Shown: one piece after another, positions 12,791 through 26,190 of the stretch
How positions within the stretch are numbered: position 1 is the first letter of the stretch
Layout: the number at the start of each line of letters is the position of its first letter
Assembly: GCA_023548195.1 (NCBI GenBank)
Contig: JAJHZJ010000808.1
Location: 4,755,182-4,819,181 of the forward strand
DNA: 64,000 bases
Origin: Bettongia penicillata ogilbyi
Lineage: Eukaryota; Chordata; Mammalia; Diprotodontia; Potoroidae
Direction: 5' to 3'
Notes under the pieces: generated by a model
Told to the model about the DNA's origin: nothing
Database searches by the model: none
What the model saw: the letters and a program-made list of their open reading frames with translations, nothing else
Made by a program: the position numbers and the translations under genes

Positions 12791-13690
12791 CCTAACCAAT
12801 TAAAACCCTTTAGAAAACTGAGATACACTGACTCCTTCCTCTTCTCCATATACGGTTTTCATTTTTTATTGCTGCCAGTCTAATCCAAGCTCTTATTCTC
12901 TCAAGTAGAGAGTGTTTTGAACACTCCCTCCAGTCTGTTCCTGCATCAACTCAACTTACGTGTCACTTCCAAATGACTCTTCCTCAAATACCATTTAATA
13001 TAATGTACTATTCAATGGGTATATTAGTTGAAAAAGGTTCAGTGGTACCCCATTGCTTGCAGAAATAAGCTCCTTAGTTTGGCCTTTAAGAGACTCTACA
13101 ATCTGGCCCCTCCCTCTCTATCCTGACAATAATATTCTGTACTACTCCCCTAACATGACACACTGGGTTTTGAGGCAGAAGGACATTCAAACACCAACAC
13201 TTCTAGGTTACTTCCCTGGACAATTTCCTCTGAGGCCCTGTAAAATGCAAAATAGCTACTATAGGACAGGTTGCTTTCAGTTGTTATTAAATGCAAAGAC
13301 ATTATATAGAGTAGATAATAAAAATAAGAGACATTTACATAGCACTTTAAAGCTGGCAAAGCACTTTATATACATTATCTAAATTTGGACTTAATTAAAA
13401 GGCAGCACCTGAGGACCCAGGCTGCCTTACACAATCATTCATCTTTTTATACCTACCGCTTTTTTTCCCAACTAAACTGTAAACTTCTTAAGGACAGGGA
13501 CCTTGTCTTATGTCTCTTCTTCTCACTACTACCCAAGTAAATACTGGTTACATGTTGTTTGATGACACTGAGAATGCCCCTCTTATCTCCCTTCTCCTTT
13601 GCTCCCATTCTCTGGTGAAGACATCTATGAAATACAACTGGATACAAGAAGATTGGATCTAAAATAAACCAGCTATCAGTCCAATAAAAT
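12790..13690 (+). mobile_element. L2 LINE fragment (ORF2 end and 3' UTR), with MIR insert at about 13310-13385
   Basis: AGACTCTACAATCTGGCCCC corresponds to L2 coding sequence. AACTGTAAACTTCTTAAGGACAGGG, then CCTTGTCTTATG, is the L2 3' UTR. The intervening AGACATTTACATAGCACTTTAAAG, GGCAAAGCACTTTATATACATT segment is a MIR-like SINE start. Confidence 0.7.
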
Positions 13691-14745
13691 TTTTGCTAAG
13701 ATAGAAAGATATATTCAAAGAGATTAGGTCTGGTCCTTTATGTTGATGAAATGCACAGCTCAAATGAGGACACTGGCCCTACACACATAAAAGTGAGGGG
13801 TATAAAACATGTGCATCTGCTATTCCAAGAGGGCAGGGGTGAATTGGTACAATTTTATATTCTAGCTTGGGTATAACATTATCTAGTTATAGTGCCAACA
13901 CTCACCACAACCAGATAGATCACTACTAGTGAAAAGGGTTCACCAAAGATACAATTCATGAAGTAACCACGATGTCTTCTCTGTGTTTTATCGAGAACCA
14001 CAGCATGACAAAGAAATATGGATAGCAACCATTCAACAGCTCCAACTAAAATGGTCACAAACAAGAATGAGATGAAGCCTTAATTTGCTTAACAGGGCCT
14101 CTTATATATCTATTAGAGAAAACATAAGAAATGAACTGCCTCATAAAGCAGATGGTCTTCTCTAGCTTCTTAACAAGATAATTAAAGGAAACTAAAGAGC
14201 GAGGATCTGCTAAATGGACCACGGAAAATGACTTAATCTGAACCAGACTGTAGGAGTTTCTGAAAAAGGGATTTCCAGTTTCCCCATAAAACTGACACAG
14301 GTCATTTGGCAACATCTAAATCAAGAAAGAGAGCCATTCCGAGGGCAACTGCTTCCTGGGCAAGAGGAACCAATCTGGCAGGCTCTACTAATGAACCAGG
14401 GTGGGAGGTGAGGGATTAACATGGCCCCATGGAAAGAAGACTGGAACAGGCAAGTCAGATATAGGTCGGAGTTCTTCTTTCTTCTGTTATAAAATGGTTT
14501 TGTGACCTTGATCAATTTTTCTCATTTCCCCGTCTGAAAAATCAGAAATAACACCATAAAGTTTCTTTTTTTGCCTTTCTGCAAAAGAAAGAGCAAATGG
14601 TGGGATTTAAGAGTAATTAGTAGTTGAGGAGAGAACAAATGAGAATCCAAATCAGTAAAACTGAAGTCTCTTTTTTTGACCCACAATCCAACTCAAAGTA
14701 TGATCAAGATCTTCTATTATGGTCGTAATGAGCTACCTATATTTA
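13690..14745. other. Unassigned sequence
   Basis: No gene or repeat recognised. Short minus-strand frames (13879-14515) show no domains. Confidence 0.4.
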
Positions 14746-14885
14746 AATGGATGAGAGCTCCTTACGGGTCTGGACTGTTTTTGGTTTTTTGATTTTTTTT
14801 GTTAAGTGTATTCCTCTCTCCTAATGAAAGTGCCTGGCATTTAGCAGATGTTTAATAAATACTTGCTGAATTTAAGTGAATAAAA
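14745..14885 (+). mobile_element. L2-type 3' end
   Basis: GAGAGCTCCTTACGGGTCTGGACTG, AAAGTGCCTGGCATTTAGCAG and TTTAATAAATACTTGCTGAA. Confidence 0.7.
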
Positions 14886-15104
14886 CCAGAAACTGTACTT
14901 GTTCACATAAGTTTACTCATGGGACAGAAATATGTTTTAAACGATGTTTCCATGAGTCCAGCAAGGACAGAAACAGAATCTTCAAAAGCAGGCAGCATGC
15001 CAACTTGTGAAAATAGTAAAGGAACTCTTCATGGAAGAGACTCTACTGTATCTTCTAATATTGTTATTCTGCATCTTGGACTATCCTATCCCTGGACTCT
15101 ATGG

Positions 15105-15365
15105 CATAGTGAACAGAAGGTTAAAATTGATGTTGGAGAGTCCTGGGTTCAGTTTCCACTTCCATCATTTGTTACCTCTGTTACCTTGGGCAAGTTAACT
15201 TTTAAGTCTTTGTTTCCTCACATGTAAAATGGGGTGATAATGCCTGTATACATCACAAAGCTGTTGTGGGACTCAAATGAATCTGTGATTTCACTGATGT
15301 GGCTATGCCTTCCAAACCCTTCCATAAATGGTTATGTAAATATGAGTTATTTTTATTATTCTATT
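15105..15365 (+). mobile_element. Marsupial tRNA-derived SINE with long 3' part
   Basis: ATGGCATAGTGAACAGAAGG head, TACCTTGGGCAAGTTAACTT, CCTCACATGTAAAATGGGGTG and the tail GTAAATATGAGTTATTTTTATTATT. Confidence 0.8.
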
Positions 15366-15539
15366 TTTTCTTGAATAAACATGTAATTGTGTAACTAATT
15401 AAGGAATTAAATACAAAGTAATTCGATGTTGATGAAATATGATGCTGACTAGGAATTGTACTATTCCACAGAATTGTGACACAGCCCAAGACCCAAACGG
15501 TTGGCCTCACCAACCAATTCACTCACCTGTGTTTATGAC

Positions 15540-15645
15540 ATATCAAATTAATTAATAAATAGGCATTTATTATGAGCCTATTATGCAATGGGTATGAAAT
15601 AAGAGTTGTCAACAAGAAGCACGGCACAACTTAAAGTAAAGTTCA
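15540..15645 (-). mobile_element. L2 3' end, antisense
   Basis: AATAGGCATTTATTATGAGCC, TATTATGCAATGGGTATG match the antisense L2 terminus. Confidence 0.55.
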
Positions 15646-17130
15646 ATGCTCTGAATTTTACAATATATTTAAAGAAAATAAAACCTCTTCAAAGTTGTTA
15701 AATCAGGTTCACCAGACAATTTCTTAAAGTACTTTGTGTTTTATTTTCTACAGTTTTTGTTCTGTCATTTAATGATAGTCTGGAACTTTTTGAATTACTG
15801 CAGGAATTTGTTAGTTCAATAATCAATACTGTTCCTCGCAAGTTTTTCCCTTTGGTAATGGAAGGAATAGCCATTGGTCTATAAAATAAGCACTTTATGA
15901 AACATAATTCAATTTATTAAAATAATTAGTGCTTCATACTTTAGTACAACTTCATTTATATCACCTTTATTATTTAGCAAGCATCATATATTTAGTTATT
16001 AAATATCATTTAATAATAAACACTGTTCTCATTTTAGTATCAAAGGAAGCCCTTTGGTCAAGAAATTTTTTTAAGAAACAAGCTCAAAAGCCAATTACTT
16101 TATTATTTCCTGGGTGCTTTAACACAAATTTAGCTTTAACTTGATGACTTAATGATAAATCATACATTTAGTTTACTATCACATAGCTTAAATACAATGA
16201 AAATAATCAGATTTTACAAATTCACTTTTATTTTCTGCTTCATGTCATCATTCATATTTCAGTACTCAAAGGATCTGTGCTTTCTTGGTGTAATGAACTT
16301 TTGCTAACTGGTCAGATGCTCTTGTCAAAGACCAATCCAGTGATAAAACTCTCTAAATTTAGCTAAGTTCATCACCAGATTACATAGACACAGTCTGTCA
16401 TTAGTCAATAATGAAGTTTTTGCATCCTCATAATATCTTCCAGATGTTGCATTCCTTTGGCATGGCCTTTGTGAACCAAGGGTCCCCTCTTTACCAGGAT
16501 GAGGAGGAAAAATACTTTTCTAAGACAAAGATTATTAAATAATTGAATTTCAGTAGAAGGTCACTGTCTGATAAGAAGTAGAACTAAGCTGGATATTATA
16601 GTTCAACAGCATCCACATTTCATTGTCAGACCAGGTGTTCCAATATTTCATGGCTTGAAGTGAAATAGTGTTTGGATCATTTCATCTCCTAATCCTCTAC
16701 ATGACTCACCACATTAGATTAGATTGCTGGGGAGGGGGAAAGAAGGGAGTGGAAGATGTTGGTATGGAGGTGATTACAGGACATATTCTTATTGATATAT
16801 AGAGTTATGGCCTGTTTTTATTTGTGTGATCATACTAGTATAAACATTTCAACTCCTTGAAAGAATCATGATGTGTAAAAATCAAGGTAGAACTGTGCTA
16901 TGAAATAGGAGAAGGAACCAATAGGCTGGAAGTCAGAGGACTTGAGTAGTTATCTATATTCAGTCATTCAATTCAATCACTGAATAATTCAATCATTCAC
17001 TAGTTGTGGCACCTTATCTACGTAAGATAATGGTTTCCTTCCTATCTCATTGGGTTGCTGCAATAATAAATGGAGATAAACCTATGTGAAAGTGAGTAGA
17101 AAACCATACATGTAGGAAATAAATGATTAG
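15645..17130. other. Unassigned sequence
   Basis: No gene or clear repeat recognised. It is AT-rich with TAAT motifs around 15720-16030. Confidence 0.4.
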
Positions 17131-17310
17131 AGTCACTGTGGTATTGCAGAAAGCCCCTGGATTTGTACTTATGCTCCTGAATTCTAATCCAGACTCTGCT
17201 GCTTACTACCTCTATGACCTTGGTATTACCTAACCTTTTCCTTTCTGGATTAGTAAATAAAAGGCTAGAAGATATGACCTCCAATGTGTCTGAAAGCTCT
17301 AAATCTTTAT
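17131..17310 (+). mobile_element. Marsupial tRNA-derived SINE
   Basis: Head GTCACTGTGGTATTGCAGAAAG, body TTCTAATCCAGACTCTGCTGC, tail CCAATGTGTCTGAAAGCTC. Confidence 0.7.
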
Positions 17311-17314
17311 ACTG

Positions 17315-18005
17315 TTATGGTCAGGTGAGGTCTCTACTCAAAAAACCTTCAGTGGCTCCCTATTACCGGCTAGGGGATAGCTAGGTAGTGCAGCGGAAAG
17401 AGTACTAGACCTGGAGTCAGGAAGACCTGAGTTCAAATACAGGCCTGAGCAAGTCATTTAACCCCATATGCCTTGGTCCTCATCTGTAAAATGAGCTGGA
17501 GAAGGAAATGGCAAAACACGCCAGTATCTTTGCCAATAAAGTCCCAAATGGGGTCCAAAAATCAGACATGAGTGAAATGACTAACACCGCCAAATTACAA
17601 GTCAAATGAGGTTTATAAACTCCATTTGGGATTTAAGTCCCTAAAAATAGGCACCAATGTGACTTTTAAAGCCCTGGTCTTTTCTTATGCCTTTCCATTC
17701 TTGATACTTATGAAATTCTCCCTCCTTTCTTCATCTGTTGAATTTTTACCTATATATGAAAGCCCAGCTTTATCAGTGAAGTACTCTTTATTTTCTTGTT
17801 GGCAATCTTACATAGCTGCTTTGCTTTGTAATGAATGACCTGATGCAGTATTTTATATTATAGTAATCTGGGTCTGTGTCCTATGTCATAACCAGAGCAC
17901 AAGTTTCTTGAGGGCATGGAATGTGTCTTATTTAGGTTTTGCATCTGTCTCAGCATCTAGTAAAGTGCTTTGAATATATTGAGTACACAGTGTTTATTGG
18001 AAGAT
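17315..18005 (+). mobile_element. L2 LINE 3' part, split by a SINE
   Basis: ACCTTCAGTGGCTCCCTATTA is an L2 coding landmark. After the SINE at 17371-17588 it continues through CAAGTTTCTTGAGGGCATGG and ATCTAGTAAAGTGCTTTG in the 3' UTR. Confidence 0.75.
17371..17588 (+). mobile_element. Marsupial CORE-SINE, nearly full length
   Basis: GGATAGCTAGGTAGTGCAGCGG head, GACCTGGAGTCAGGAAGACCTG, CTCATCTGTAAAATGAGCTGG and CAAATGGGGTCCAAAAATCAG. Confidence 0.93.
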
Positions 18006-18530
18006 TATTAATTCATCAGAAAACATTTTACACTTCTGAGCTTCACTGCCAGTGACTGTGGTTTTTGAAGGTCTTTCCAAAGGAGATCTGGGAGGTTCTC
18101 CTGAGTTTGGGACACTGTGAATGGACGGCATATGGTGAGAAAGAAAGCAAGGGGGCAACACCTAAGGCCTGGTCACTTTCAAAGTAATTCCCAAGTTAAT
18201 GATTCTTGAAAGGAAGGAAACTTAAAGGCAAAGCTATTTGTAAAGCTGCCTTTTAAGTCTGAGTTTGTAATGCATGAGTTTTAAAAAATGCTTCCTTTTG
18301 ACCATCTGGGGCACAACATTAGAAGAAAAAAAAGAGAACCTATTTCCAACTCTCTTACTTACTTGGCTTCAGCATTAAAAAAGGGGGAGAGGAGGGATAA
18401 AACTGAGCAGGTACAAAGAAAAACCACTCAGGTGGATCCAAATTCAGGGCCTTCAAAAGTTTAATATTTAAAATATTCTGATATTTTAAGCATCACCTAT
18501 TGTTCAAGACCTTTCATACTATTTTAAACA

Positions 18531-18665
18531 TGATATAAATGTTATATATTGTTATATATTTCATATATATTTTATAAATATATATTATATTTGCATATAT
18601 TATATAATACATTTTATACATTATGTATTGCAATACTGTATATCATTTAAAAATATATATATATG
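18531..18665. repeat. AT-rich dinucleotide-like tract
   Basis: About 135 bases made almost only of TA, TAT and ATAT units (for example TATATATTTCATATATATTT), with many short self-complementary stretches. A slippage-prone low-complexity region. Confidence 0.85.
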
Positions 18666-18729
18666 AACAGGTAGCATTATTCATATGATATTTGTACAAA
18701 GAACAATTTAACGATGCAAACTAAAGTAG

Positions 18730-18907
18730 GGTTCATAACTTAGATCCCGTGAATTTAGAAAAATATATTTTGATAACTATTTCATCGTAACTGGTTTCTT
18801 CCGTAATCCTTTAATTATTTATTTATGCTGAGAAGGGATCGAATGTTTCACCAGACTGACAAAAGTGTCCATGACATAAAAAAGGCTAAGAATCTCTGGT
18901 CTAGGGC
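18730..18907. mobile_element. DNA-transposon (MITE) fossil
   Basis: Begins near AGGGTTCATAACTTAGATCC and ends with GTCCATGACATAAAAAAGGCTAAGAATC. The ends are decayed inverted repeats (remembered consensus AGGGGTTCTTAACCT). Related copies lie at 25320 and 36085. Confidence 0.65.
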
Positions 18908-19099
18908 AACTGAAGCACTTAAGTGTTGGCACTTTGGTTACATTAAGAACACATTTATGAGGTATTTCAAGGTGTACAAAGCTTTGACTTTGCATATTTA
19001 CCATAAGGGTTTTATTTTTCCTGTTTTTTTCCAACGGGGTGCAAAGGGAGGAAAGGGGGACAACTTTAGGTTTGCCAAAAAAGACAGAAAGAAAAAGGA

Positions 19100-19778
19100 G
19101 TCATTTGAAAACCTTTTTAAAATGCTCAGAAGGAAAATATGCATACCTCTGGCCCAGCAAAACCACTACTAGATCTGTATCCCAAAGAGAGCAAAGAAAA
19201 GGGAATAGGACCTAATTGTACAAAAGTGTTTACAGCAGCTCTACTTGTGGTGGCAAAGAACTGGAAATTGAAGGGATGCCAACCAAGTGGGGAATGAATG
19301 AAGATGCTGTGATATATGATTGTGATGGAATATTATTGTACTATAAGAAATGACAAGGGGGGTGGAGTTTCAGAAAAACCTGAGAAGATTAATGTGAACT
19401 GATACAGAATGATGTTAGCAGAACTGGGAGGTCCTTGCACACAGTAATTGAAACAATGATTAACTGTGAAAGACTTAGCTACTCTGTTTAAAACAAAGAT
19501 CCAAGACAGTTCAGAAGGACTCATGATGAAAAGTTCTATCTACTTCCAGAGAGAACACTGACGAACTCTCAGTGCAAAGTGAAGAATAATTGTTTCTCTT
19601 TGGTTTTCTTGCTTCTTTTTTTCAGCATGGACAATATGGAAATAGGTTTTGCATGATTTTACATATATAATTGATATCATATTGTGTGCCTTCTCGGTGG
19701 GTGTGGAAGGGGTAGAAGGGAGAGAATTTGGATCTCAAAATTTAAAAAAAAGAATGATTAAAAATAAATAAAATTATA
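19100..19778 (+). mobile_element. L1 3' end (end of ORF2 and 3' UTR)
   Basis: TACCTCTGGCCCAGCAAAACCACTA, GTGGTGGCAAAGAACTGGAAATTG and GATTGTGATGGAATATTATTG match L1 ORF2. The 3' UTR ends with a G-rich part, GAGAATTTGGATCTCAAAATTT and an A-rich tail. Confidence 0.85.
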
Positions 19779-20079
19779 AAATTTTTGTGCTCTCAGAAGA
19801 GAAGGAAAGCCAGAAAGGAATAAAAACCAATGGGTCAGCACTGAAAGATATGTAAAATTTATTATATAATTCAAAGAAAACGCAAACTAAACTTGATAGA
19901 AATTTGTAGTTTCCCATACAATCCTCTTTTTCTATTCCACTTTGCATGTGAAAATGTGTGTTTTAACTGGTGTTTCTTGACTTCAGAATTTTTAAAATGG
20001 CAACAGTAACAATAAATTTGACTCTTATCTTCATGAGCTCTGGGACTGTGGGCAAGTCACAGAATCACTGAGACCGGCT

Positions 20080-20478
20080 GGAAGCAGTCTCAGAGGTCCT
20101 CTATCCCGACCTGTGCCTGAATGAGAATTTTCTCTAATATATACTAAGCACTCATCCGATTTCTGCTTGATGACCTCTAATGAGGGAGAACCCACTACTT
20201 CCCCAGGCAGCTCACTCCAGTTTTGGATAGCTTTCATTGTCAGAAAATTTTGTTGTTTCAGAAAAAGTCTAATCTTTCTTCCACAAGGCACCTTCAAATA
20301 CTTGAAAAAAGCAATCAGGTATTCTTGAAGGCTTTTCTCAGACAGGCTAAATATTCTTGGGTTGTTCAACTGAATCCCATATGGCATGACCTCAAGGTCC
20401 TTCACAAACCTGCTCCATCTTGTCTGAATGCTGTCCACTCATTGATGTCCTTTATGAAATGTACCACTCAAAATAGTC

Positions 20479-20513
<35 letters not shown>

Positions 20514-20805
20514 TACTATGAATACTATGCCTCCTTTATCTTGTACTTATGAAGTTGATTTTTTTTAACATGAGAGTAAGATTTTTTATTTCCCCCTGTT
20601 AAGTTTCATCTTATTAGATTCAAAGCAACATGATGGTCTTTCAATTCTTTTTTGGACCCTGACCACCATCCAATATGGTTAGTTGGCTTTGTGTTATCTG
20701 CAACTATGATAAGCACAAGATAGACGTATTGAAGTTACAGATAAAAATGTTAGACAGCTCAGACCCAAGTACAGATCTTAAAGGCACTCAAACTACTCTC
20801 TCTGA
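20080..20805 (-). mobile_element. CR1/L3-type LINE fossil, antisense, with (AC)15 inside
   Basis: GATGACCTCTAATGAGGGAGAACCC, TTTTGGATAGCTTTCATTGTC, CATATGGCATGACCTCAAGGTCC and, past the microsatellite, GTTAGTTGGCTTTGTGTTATCTG are CR1/L3 antisense landmarks. It is homologous to 3140-4190. Confidence 0.75.
20481..20510. repeat. (AC)15 microsatellite
   Basis: Thirty uninterrupted bases of AC dinucleotides within the CR1 fossil. Confidence 0.97.
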
Positions 20806-20819
20806 AGTATGTACAGGGA

Positions 20820-21325
20820 AGAGCACAGACCTGGAGTCAGAGGGCCTGAACGTAAACTCAGGTCCTCCTACTTATTTACCTGGGTGACCTCAGTCCAGGA
20901 GAAGCAAGATTCATTCCCCTCCCAGGTATACTTCTGACTTTCCATGCCTCATCTATGACCACACCCTAGAAACATCCTCAGTGCCTGGAACTCTCCTATA
21001 CACCTTCTCTCTTTGGTAATTCATCTTCCCTTCCTTCTTCATCCCTCTCCTTTCAGCTCCCAATTATGTGATCTCTTTCTGTATTAGAATGTAAGATCCT
21101 TGGAGGCAGGGGATTTTTTTTTTTTTTGCCTGTATTTGTATCCCCAGGACTCAACACAAAGCCTGGCACATAATAGGCGATTAATAAATATTTGTTTTCT
21201 GTTGCCTGCCTGCCTGGGCTAAATCACTTAATATCCCAATGCCTGTTTGCTCATCTGTAAAATGAGAGAACTGGACTGCTTGGTCTCTACAGTTCTTTCT
21301 GGATCTATGATCCTAGGAACCTTTC
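20820..21325 (+). mobile_element. Marsupial SINE split by an L2-type sequence
   Basis: SINE start at 20820-20890 (AGAGCACAGACCTGGAGTCAGAGG). The SINE resumes at about 21218 (GGGCTAAATCACTTAATATCCC, CTCATCTGTAAAATGAGAG, GGATCTATGATCC). Between them is an L2 3' end (AATGTAAGATCCTTGGAGGCAGGGG, AAAGCCTGGCACATAATAGGCG). Confidence 0.65.
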
Positions 21326-21424
21326 AAGCCAGCAATAAACTATTAATGACCAACTTTCGGGGCTGAGTTATTCAACTAGGTCCAAGTCCACTTGACCGTT
21401 ATTATCTACTCCTATCCCTCCATC

Positions 21425-21850
21425 TTTTTCAAACCTGGTCTCAGGCACCAGCTAGCTGTGCACCTCCAGCCGTGTCCCTTCACTTGTTTGCCTCAGCTCC
21501 TTTACCTGTAAAATGGGAATAATTACAGTACCTATCCCCAAATGTTGTGATGAGAATAAAAGGATTATTGGTAAAGAGCTTTGCGAACCTTAAAGCATTC
21601 TCCAAATGCTAGCTGTTGTTATTAGTAGCTCTTATTTTTCACAAGAATAGCAAGGGGAATTTTAATAAAGACCTGCTACAACCAGCGATATCTATACCGT
21701 TCCCTTGACTAACCAGTGACAATCTTTGTAAGCCTCATTTTCTCCATTTTTAAGCTGAAGAGAATAATACGTGTAGCATGCCTTCCCTCTTGGAGTTTTT
21801 GTGAGGAAAGTCTTTAAACCTTAGTGTAATATATAAATATGAATTGTTGC
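21425..21850 (+). mobile_element. Two marsupial SINE bodies in tandem
   Basis: First: CAGCTAGCTGTGCACCTCCAG, CCTTTACCTGTAAAATGGG, AAATGCTAGCTGTTGTTATTA. Second, more decayed: GCCTCATTTTCTCCATTTTTAAG to GTAATATATAAATATGAATTGTTG. Confidence 0.65.
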
Positions 21851-22200
21851 TTATTATTATTTATCATAATGTAGGAGGTGCAGAATGTGTTACAGGAAGT
21901 AGGTCTTGTCTCCCTACCCCTCCATCCTATCTACACTTAAGGCTCACTTTCATCTCTGTCCCTTTTGCAATAGACCACCTTGAGCCTTTCCCTTTTCCCA
22001 GTGATTCAAGTTTTCCATTAAAACTCAACTCAAAAATGCCCTAACTGCAAAGCCTAGCAGATCAGCCTGACCCTGCCAGTAATGTCTCTGATATCCGTAT
22101 CTGTTTCACACTTACAGTGTCCCAGTCTATTATTCTTCTCTGGGAGGTATTCCAATTTGTATTTTTCTTTGGTGTACACTCAATGAAAGGATACTGGCTA
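21850..22200 (+). mobile_element. Probable L2 fragment
   Basis: CATTAAAACTCAACTCAAAAATGCC and the composition after it resemble the L2 3' coding region. Weak. Confidence 0.35.
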
Positions 22201-22225
22201 CATACTAGATCTTTTTTTCGGCACA

Positions 22226-22430
22226 TTTTTTGTCATTCAGTTGTTTTTTTGGTCATGTCTGACTCTTTGTGACCCTATTTACAATTTTCTTGGCAAAAAA
22301 TACTGGAGTGGTTTGCCATATCCTTGTTACAGATAAGAAAACTGAGGTAAACATGGGTAAGTGACTTGCCCAGGGTCACAGAGTTAGTAAGAGTGGGAGG
22401 CTAGATTTGAACTCAGGACGATGAATTAGG
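22226..22430 (-). mobile_element. Marsupial CORE-SINE, antisense
   Basis: Reverse complement of the usual SINE: GGTCATGTCTGACTCTTTGTGACCC, TACTGGAGTGGTTTGCCAT, GTGACTTGCCCAGGGTCACAG, TTTGAACTCAGGACG. Confidence 0.92.
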
Positions 22431-22832
22431 CCTTTAATAATGGTGTGCTAAAGGTAAAAAACAACAGCATGCTTTTCTTAGAAACTAAGATGAAAAGACT
22501 CAGGGCAAAAATACATGTATCAGCTTATGGTTATTCTTAGAGCTGACTTGTTGTTAAGGTGACATAATACGGGGAGCAGAAGTCTAATTAGTCTACCTTT
22601 GTTGTGGAATTGTTGGGAAAATACAAGTCACAGTCCAAGATGCCATGTTTTCTTCTCTCTTGGATATTTTTTTCAAGACTGATTCACTTTGTCTTAGAAT
22701 AATTTCTTTCTGTTCCTCTGCATCTCAGTTTCGGCCCCAATTAGCAGCTACAGACTAGCTTCCCATTCTGCAGAAGGCTCACACAGGAAAGAATCACCAT
22801 CCGATACTATGTCCGTGACATAACTGTGTCTC
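22431..22832. other. Unassigned sequence upstream of HSPD1 retrocopy
   Basis: No promoter, CpG island or gene recognised. This is the pre-insertion flank of the retrocopy. Confidence 0.4.
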
Positions 22833-24622
<1,790 letters not shown>

Positions 24623-24846
24623 TTTCCTAGAATAATGCTCTATCATTATGATCTGTGATGCAAGCAAAGACCCAAGGCAGTGTTCTTCACTAACTTCGGA
24701 GAAGTCAGTTGGAGAGAGGACTGAAGTAAAGGCTGATGTTTAAGAAAATCACTATTACCATCAGTTACTGGTTTCAGTTGACAGAATATGTAATGGTTTA
24801 CTGCTGTCATTATCCATGATAAAGATAATTTATTTTGTATTTTTTG

Positions 24847-24852
24847 AATAAA
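24847..24852 (+). promoter_or_regulatory. Proximal AATAAA inherited from HSPD1 3' UTR
   Basis: A canonical AATAAA lies about 225 bases after the stop codon, in a context (GAATAAAGACATTTGTACAT) that I recall from mammalian HSPD1. The retrocopied transcript read through it and used the distal site. Confidence 0.75.
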
Positions 24853-25067
24853 GACATTTGTACATTCCTAATACTGGGTGCAAGATCCATGTACCAATGT
24901 TCTGCTTTCAACTTAAACCAGATGAGGCATTTTTACTATTCTGTTAAATTAGAATTTTAGAATTTGCCATCACTAGAAGTTCAGAAGCAGCCTTTCCGTG
25001 CAGATGAAGATTAATTAAAATTGTGTACAAAGTAGAGAAATATCCAATTATGTGATGACCTTTGTGT

Positions 25068-25073
25068 AATAAA
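25068..25073 (+). promoter_or_regulatory. Distal AATAAA used by the source HSPD1 transcript
   Basis: AATAAA lies about 13 bases before the A tract, so the source mRNA was cleaved and polyadenylated here. In the retrocopy it is only an inherited signal. Confidence 0.8.
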
Positions 25074-25095
25074 ATTGTTTAAGGTTAAAAAAAAA

Positions 25096-25112
25096 AAAGA
25101 TGACATCCTCTG
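25096..25112 (+). repeat. Right target-site duplication of HSPD1 retrocopy
   Basis: Second exact copy of the 17-base direct repeat at 22833-22849, directly after the A tract. It fixes the 3' end of the insertion. Confidence 0.93.
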
Positions 25113-25319
25113 GAATTAGAGGTTAAATTGAAACTTTTTTAAAACATATGATGCATTTTTAACAAGGAAAAGTAAGTTACCTGGCTCATGTTAAGCCTAA
25201 AATCTACTTTCCCCAGACAAATGTAGGGAAAAAATAAGAGGGAAAGAGATGAAAGCTTAGTGTCAAGAAGCCTAAAGCAAATGTTAATTGTTCCTAAAAC
25301 TTAAAGTTACACCCTTTAA

Positions 25320-25545
25320 TTTAGAGGATTTTAACCTGGAGCCCAATATGGGCTCAGATAGATTTCAGGGGGCCCCATGAATCTGGATTAAAAAAATGCA
25401 TCTTCATTTTCTTTAAACACAGGCTGAAACTTAGCATTTCCTTCTATTATAATTTTTTTTAAAATATTCTGAGAAAAGAGGTTTTACCACACTGCCAAAG
25501 GGGCACAGAACACACAAAAAGATTAAGAAACTCTTCTTTAATTCT
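25320..25545. mobile_element. DNA-transposon (MITE) fossil
   Basis: GGATTTTAACCTGGAGCCCA at one end and AAAAGATTAAGAAACTC at the other form decayed inverted ends. The internal AAAATGCATCTTCATTTTC and CACTGCCAAAGGGG blocks are shared with the copies at 18730 and 36085. Confidence 0.65.
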
Positions 25546-25780
25546 CTATCAAAATCTCTTCTCCCTGACCTCTCTCCTACATATCAATTAATTATAAAAG
25601 TGACACACAGTCCAACTGAGTTAAAGGAGTAAGCCACAGGGCGAAAAAGTGTATTTAGTACTACCTACCAGGGGTCACCCACCCATTGGAACATCTCTTC
25701 ATCGGGACTTCTCATCCATTCAGTATCAAAAAACTTAGGGCTGCTTTTGACTCCTTTCCCTCTATGTCTTGTCGCTGTAC
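25545..25780. other. Unassigned short spacer
   Basis: Nothing recognised. Confidence 0.35.
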
Positions 25781-26190
25781 ATCAAATTAAGTCAACAAGC
25801 ATTTACTGTTGGTTTTTTCTGTTCAATCAGTTGTATTTGGCTCTTGGTAATCAGGTAAACTAGCTGTCCATGGAGTTTCCTTGGCAAAGATACTGGAGAG
25901 GTTTGCATTGCCTTCTCCAGTGGATACTTTGTCAGGCAGTAAGAGATTAAGGGACTTGCCCAGGATCACACAGCTAGGCTGGATTTGAACTCAGGTCTTC
26001 CTACAACTCCAGTTTCACCATATCCACTGAGCCACCAGCTGCCACAAGCATTTGTTAAACTGCATACTATGTGCCAGGCACTGTGGTAAGCACTGGGGAT
26101 GCAAAGAAGGGCAACCCTCGCCCCTCCAAAAGAGTCACTGCTCTTAAGGAGCCTAATGAGGGAGACAGTAATATTAATTACTATTAACTG
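25780..26190 (-). mobile_element. L2 3' end, antisense, host of a nested SINE
   Basis: ACAAGCATTTACTG before and ACAAGCATTTGTTAAACTGC after the SINE, then CTATGTGCCAGGCACTGTGG and TAAGGAGCCTAATGAGGGAG, the antisense L2 terminus. Confidence 0.75.
25805..26043 (-). mobile_element. Marsupial CORE-SINE, antisense, with 10 bp duplication
   Basis: Flanked by ACAAGCATTT at 25795-25804 and 26044-26053. Internal TTGGCAAAGATACTGGAGAGG, CTTGCCCAGGATCACACAGC, TTTGAACTCAGGTCTTCC and CCACTGAGCCACCAGCTGCC. Confidence 0.92.

Noticed and set aside
20031..20438. 135-codon minus-strand frame resembling a coding remnant
   Set aside because: It reads the CR1/L3 fossil's 3' part in its own direction but lacks RT motifs and an intact start; treated as part of the LINE.
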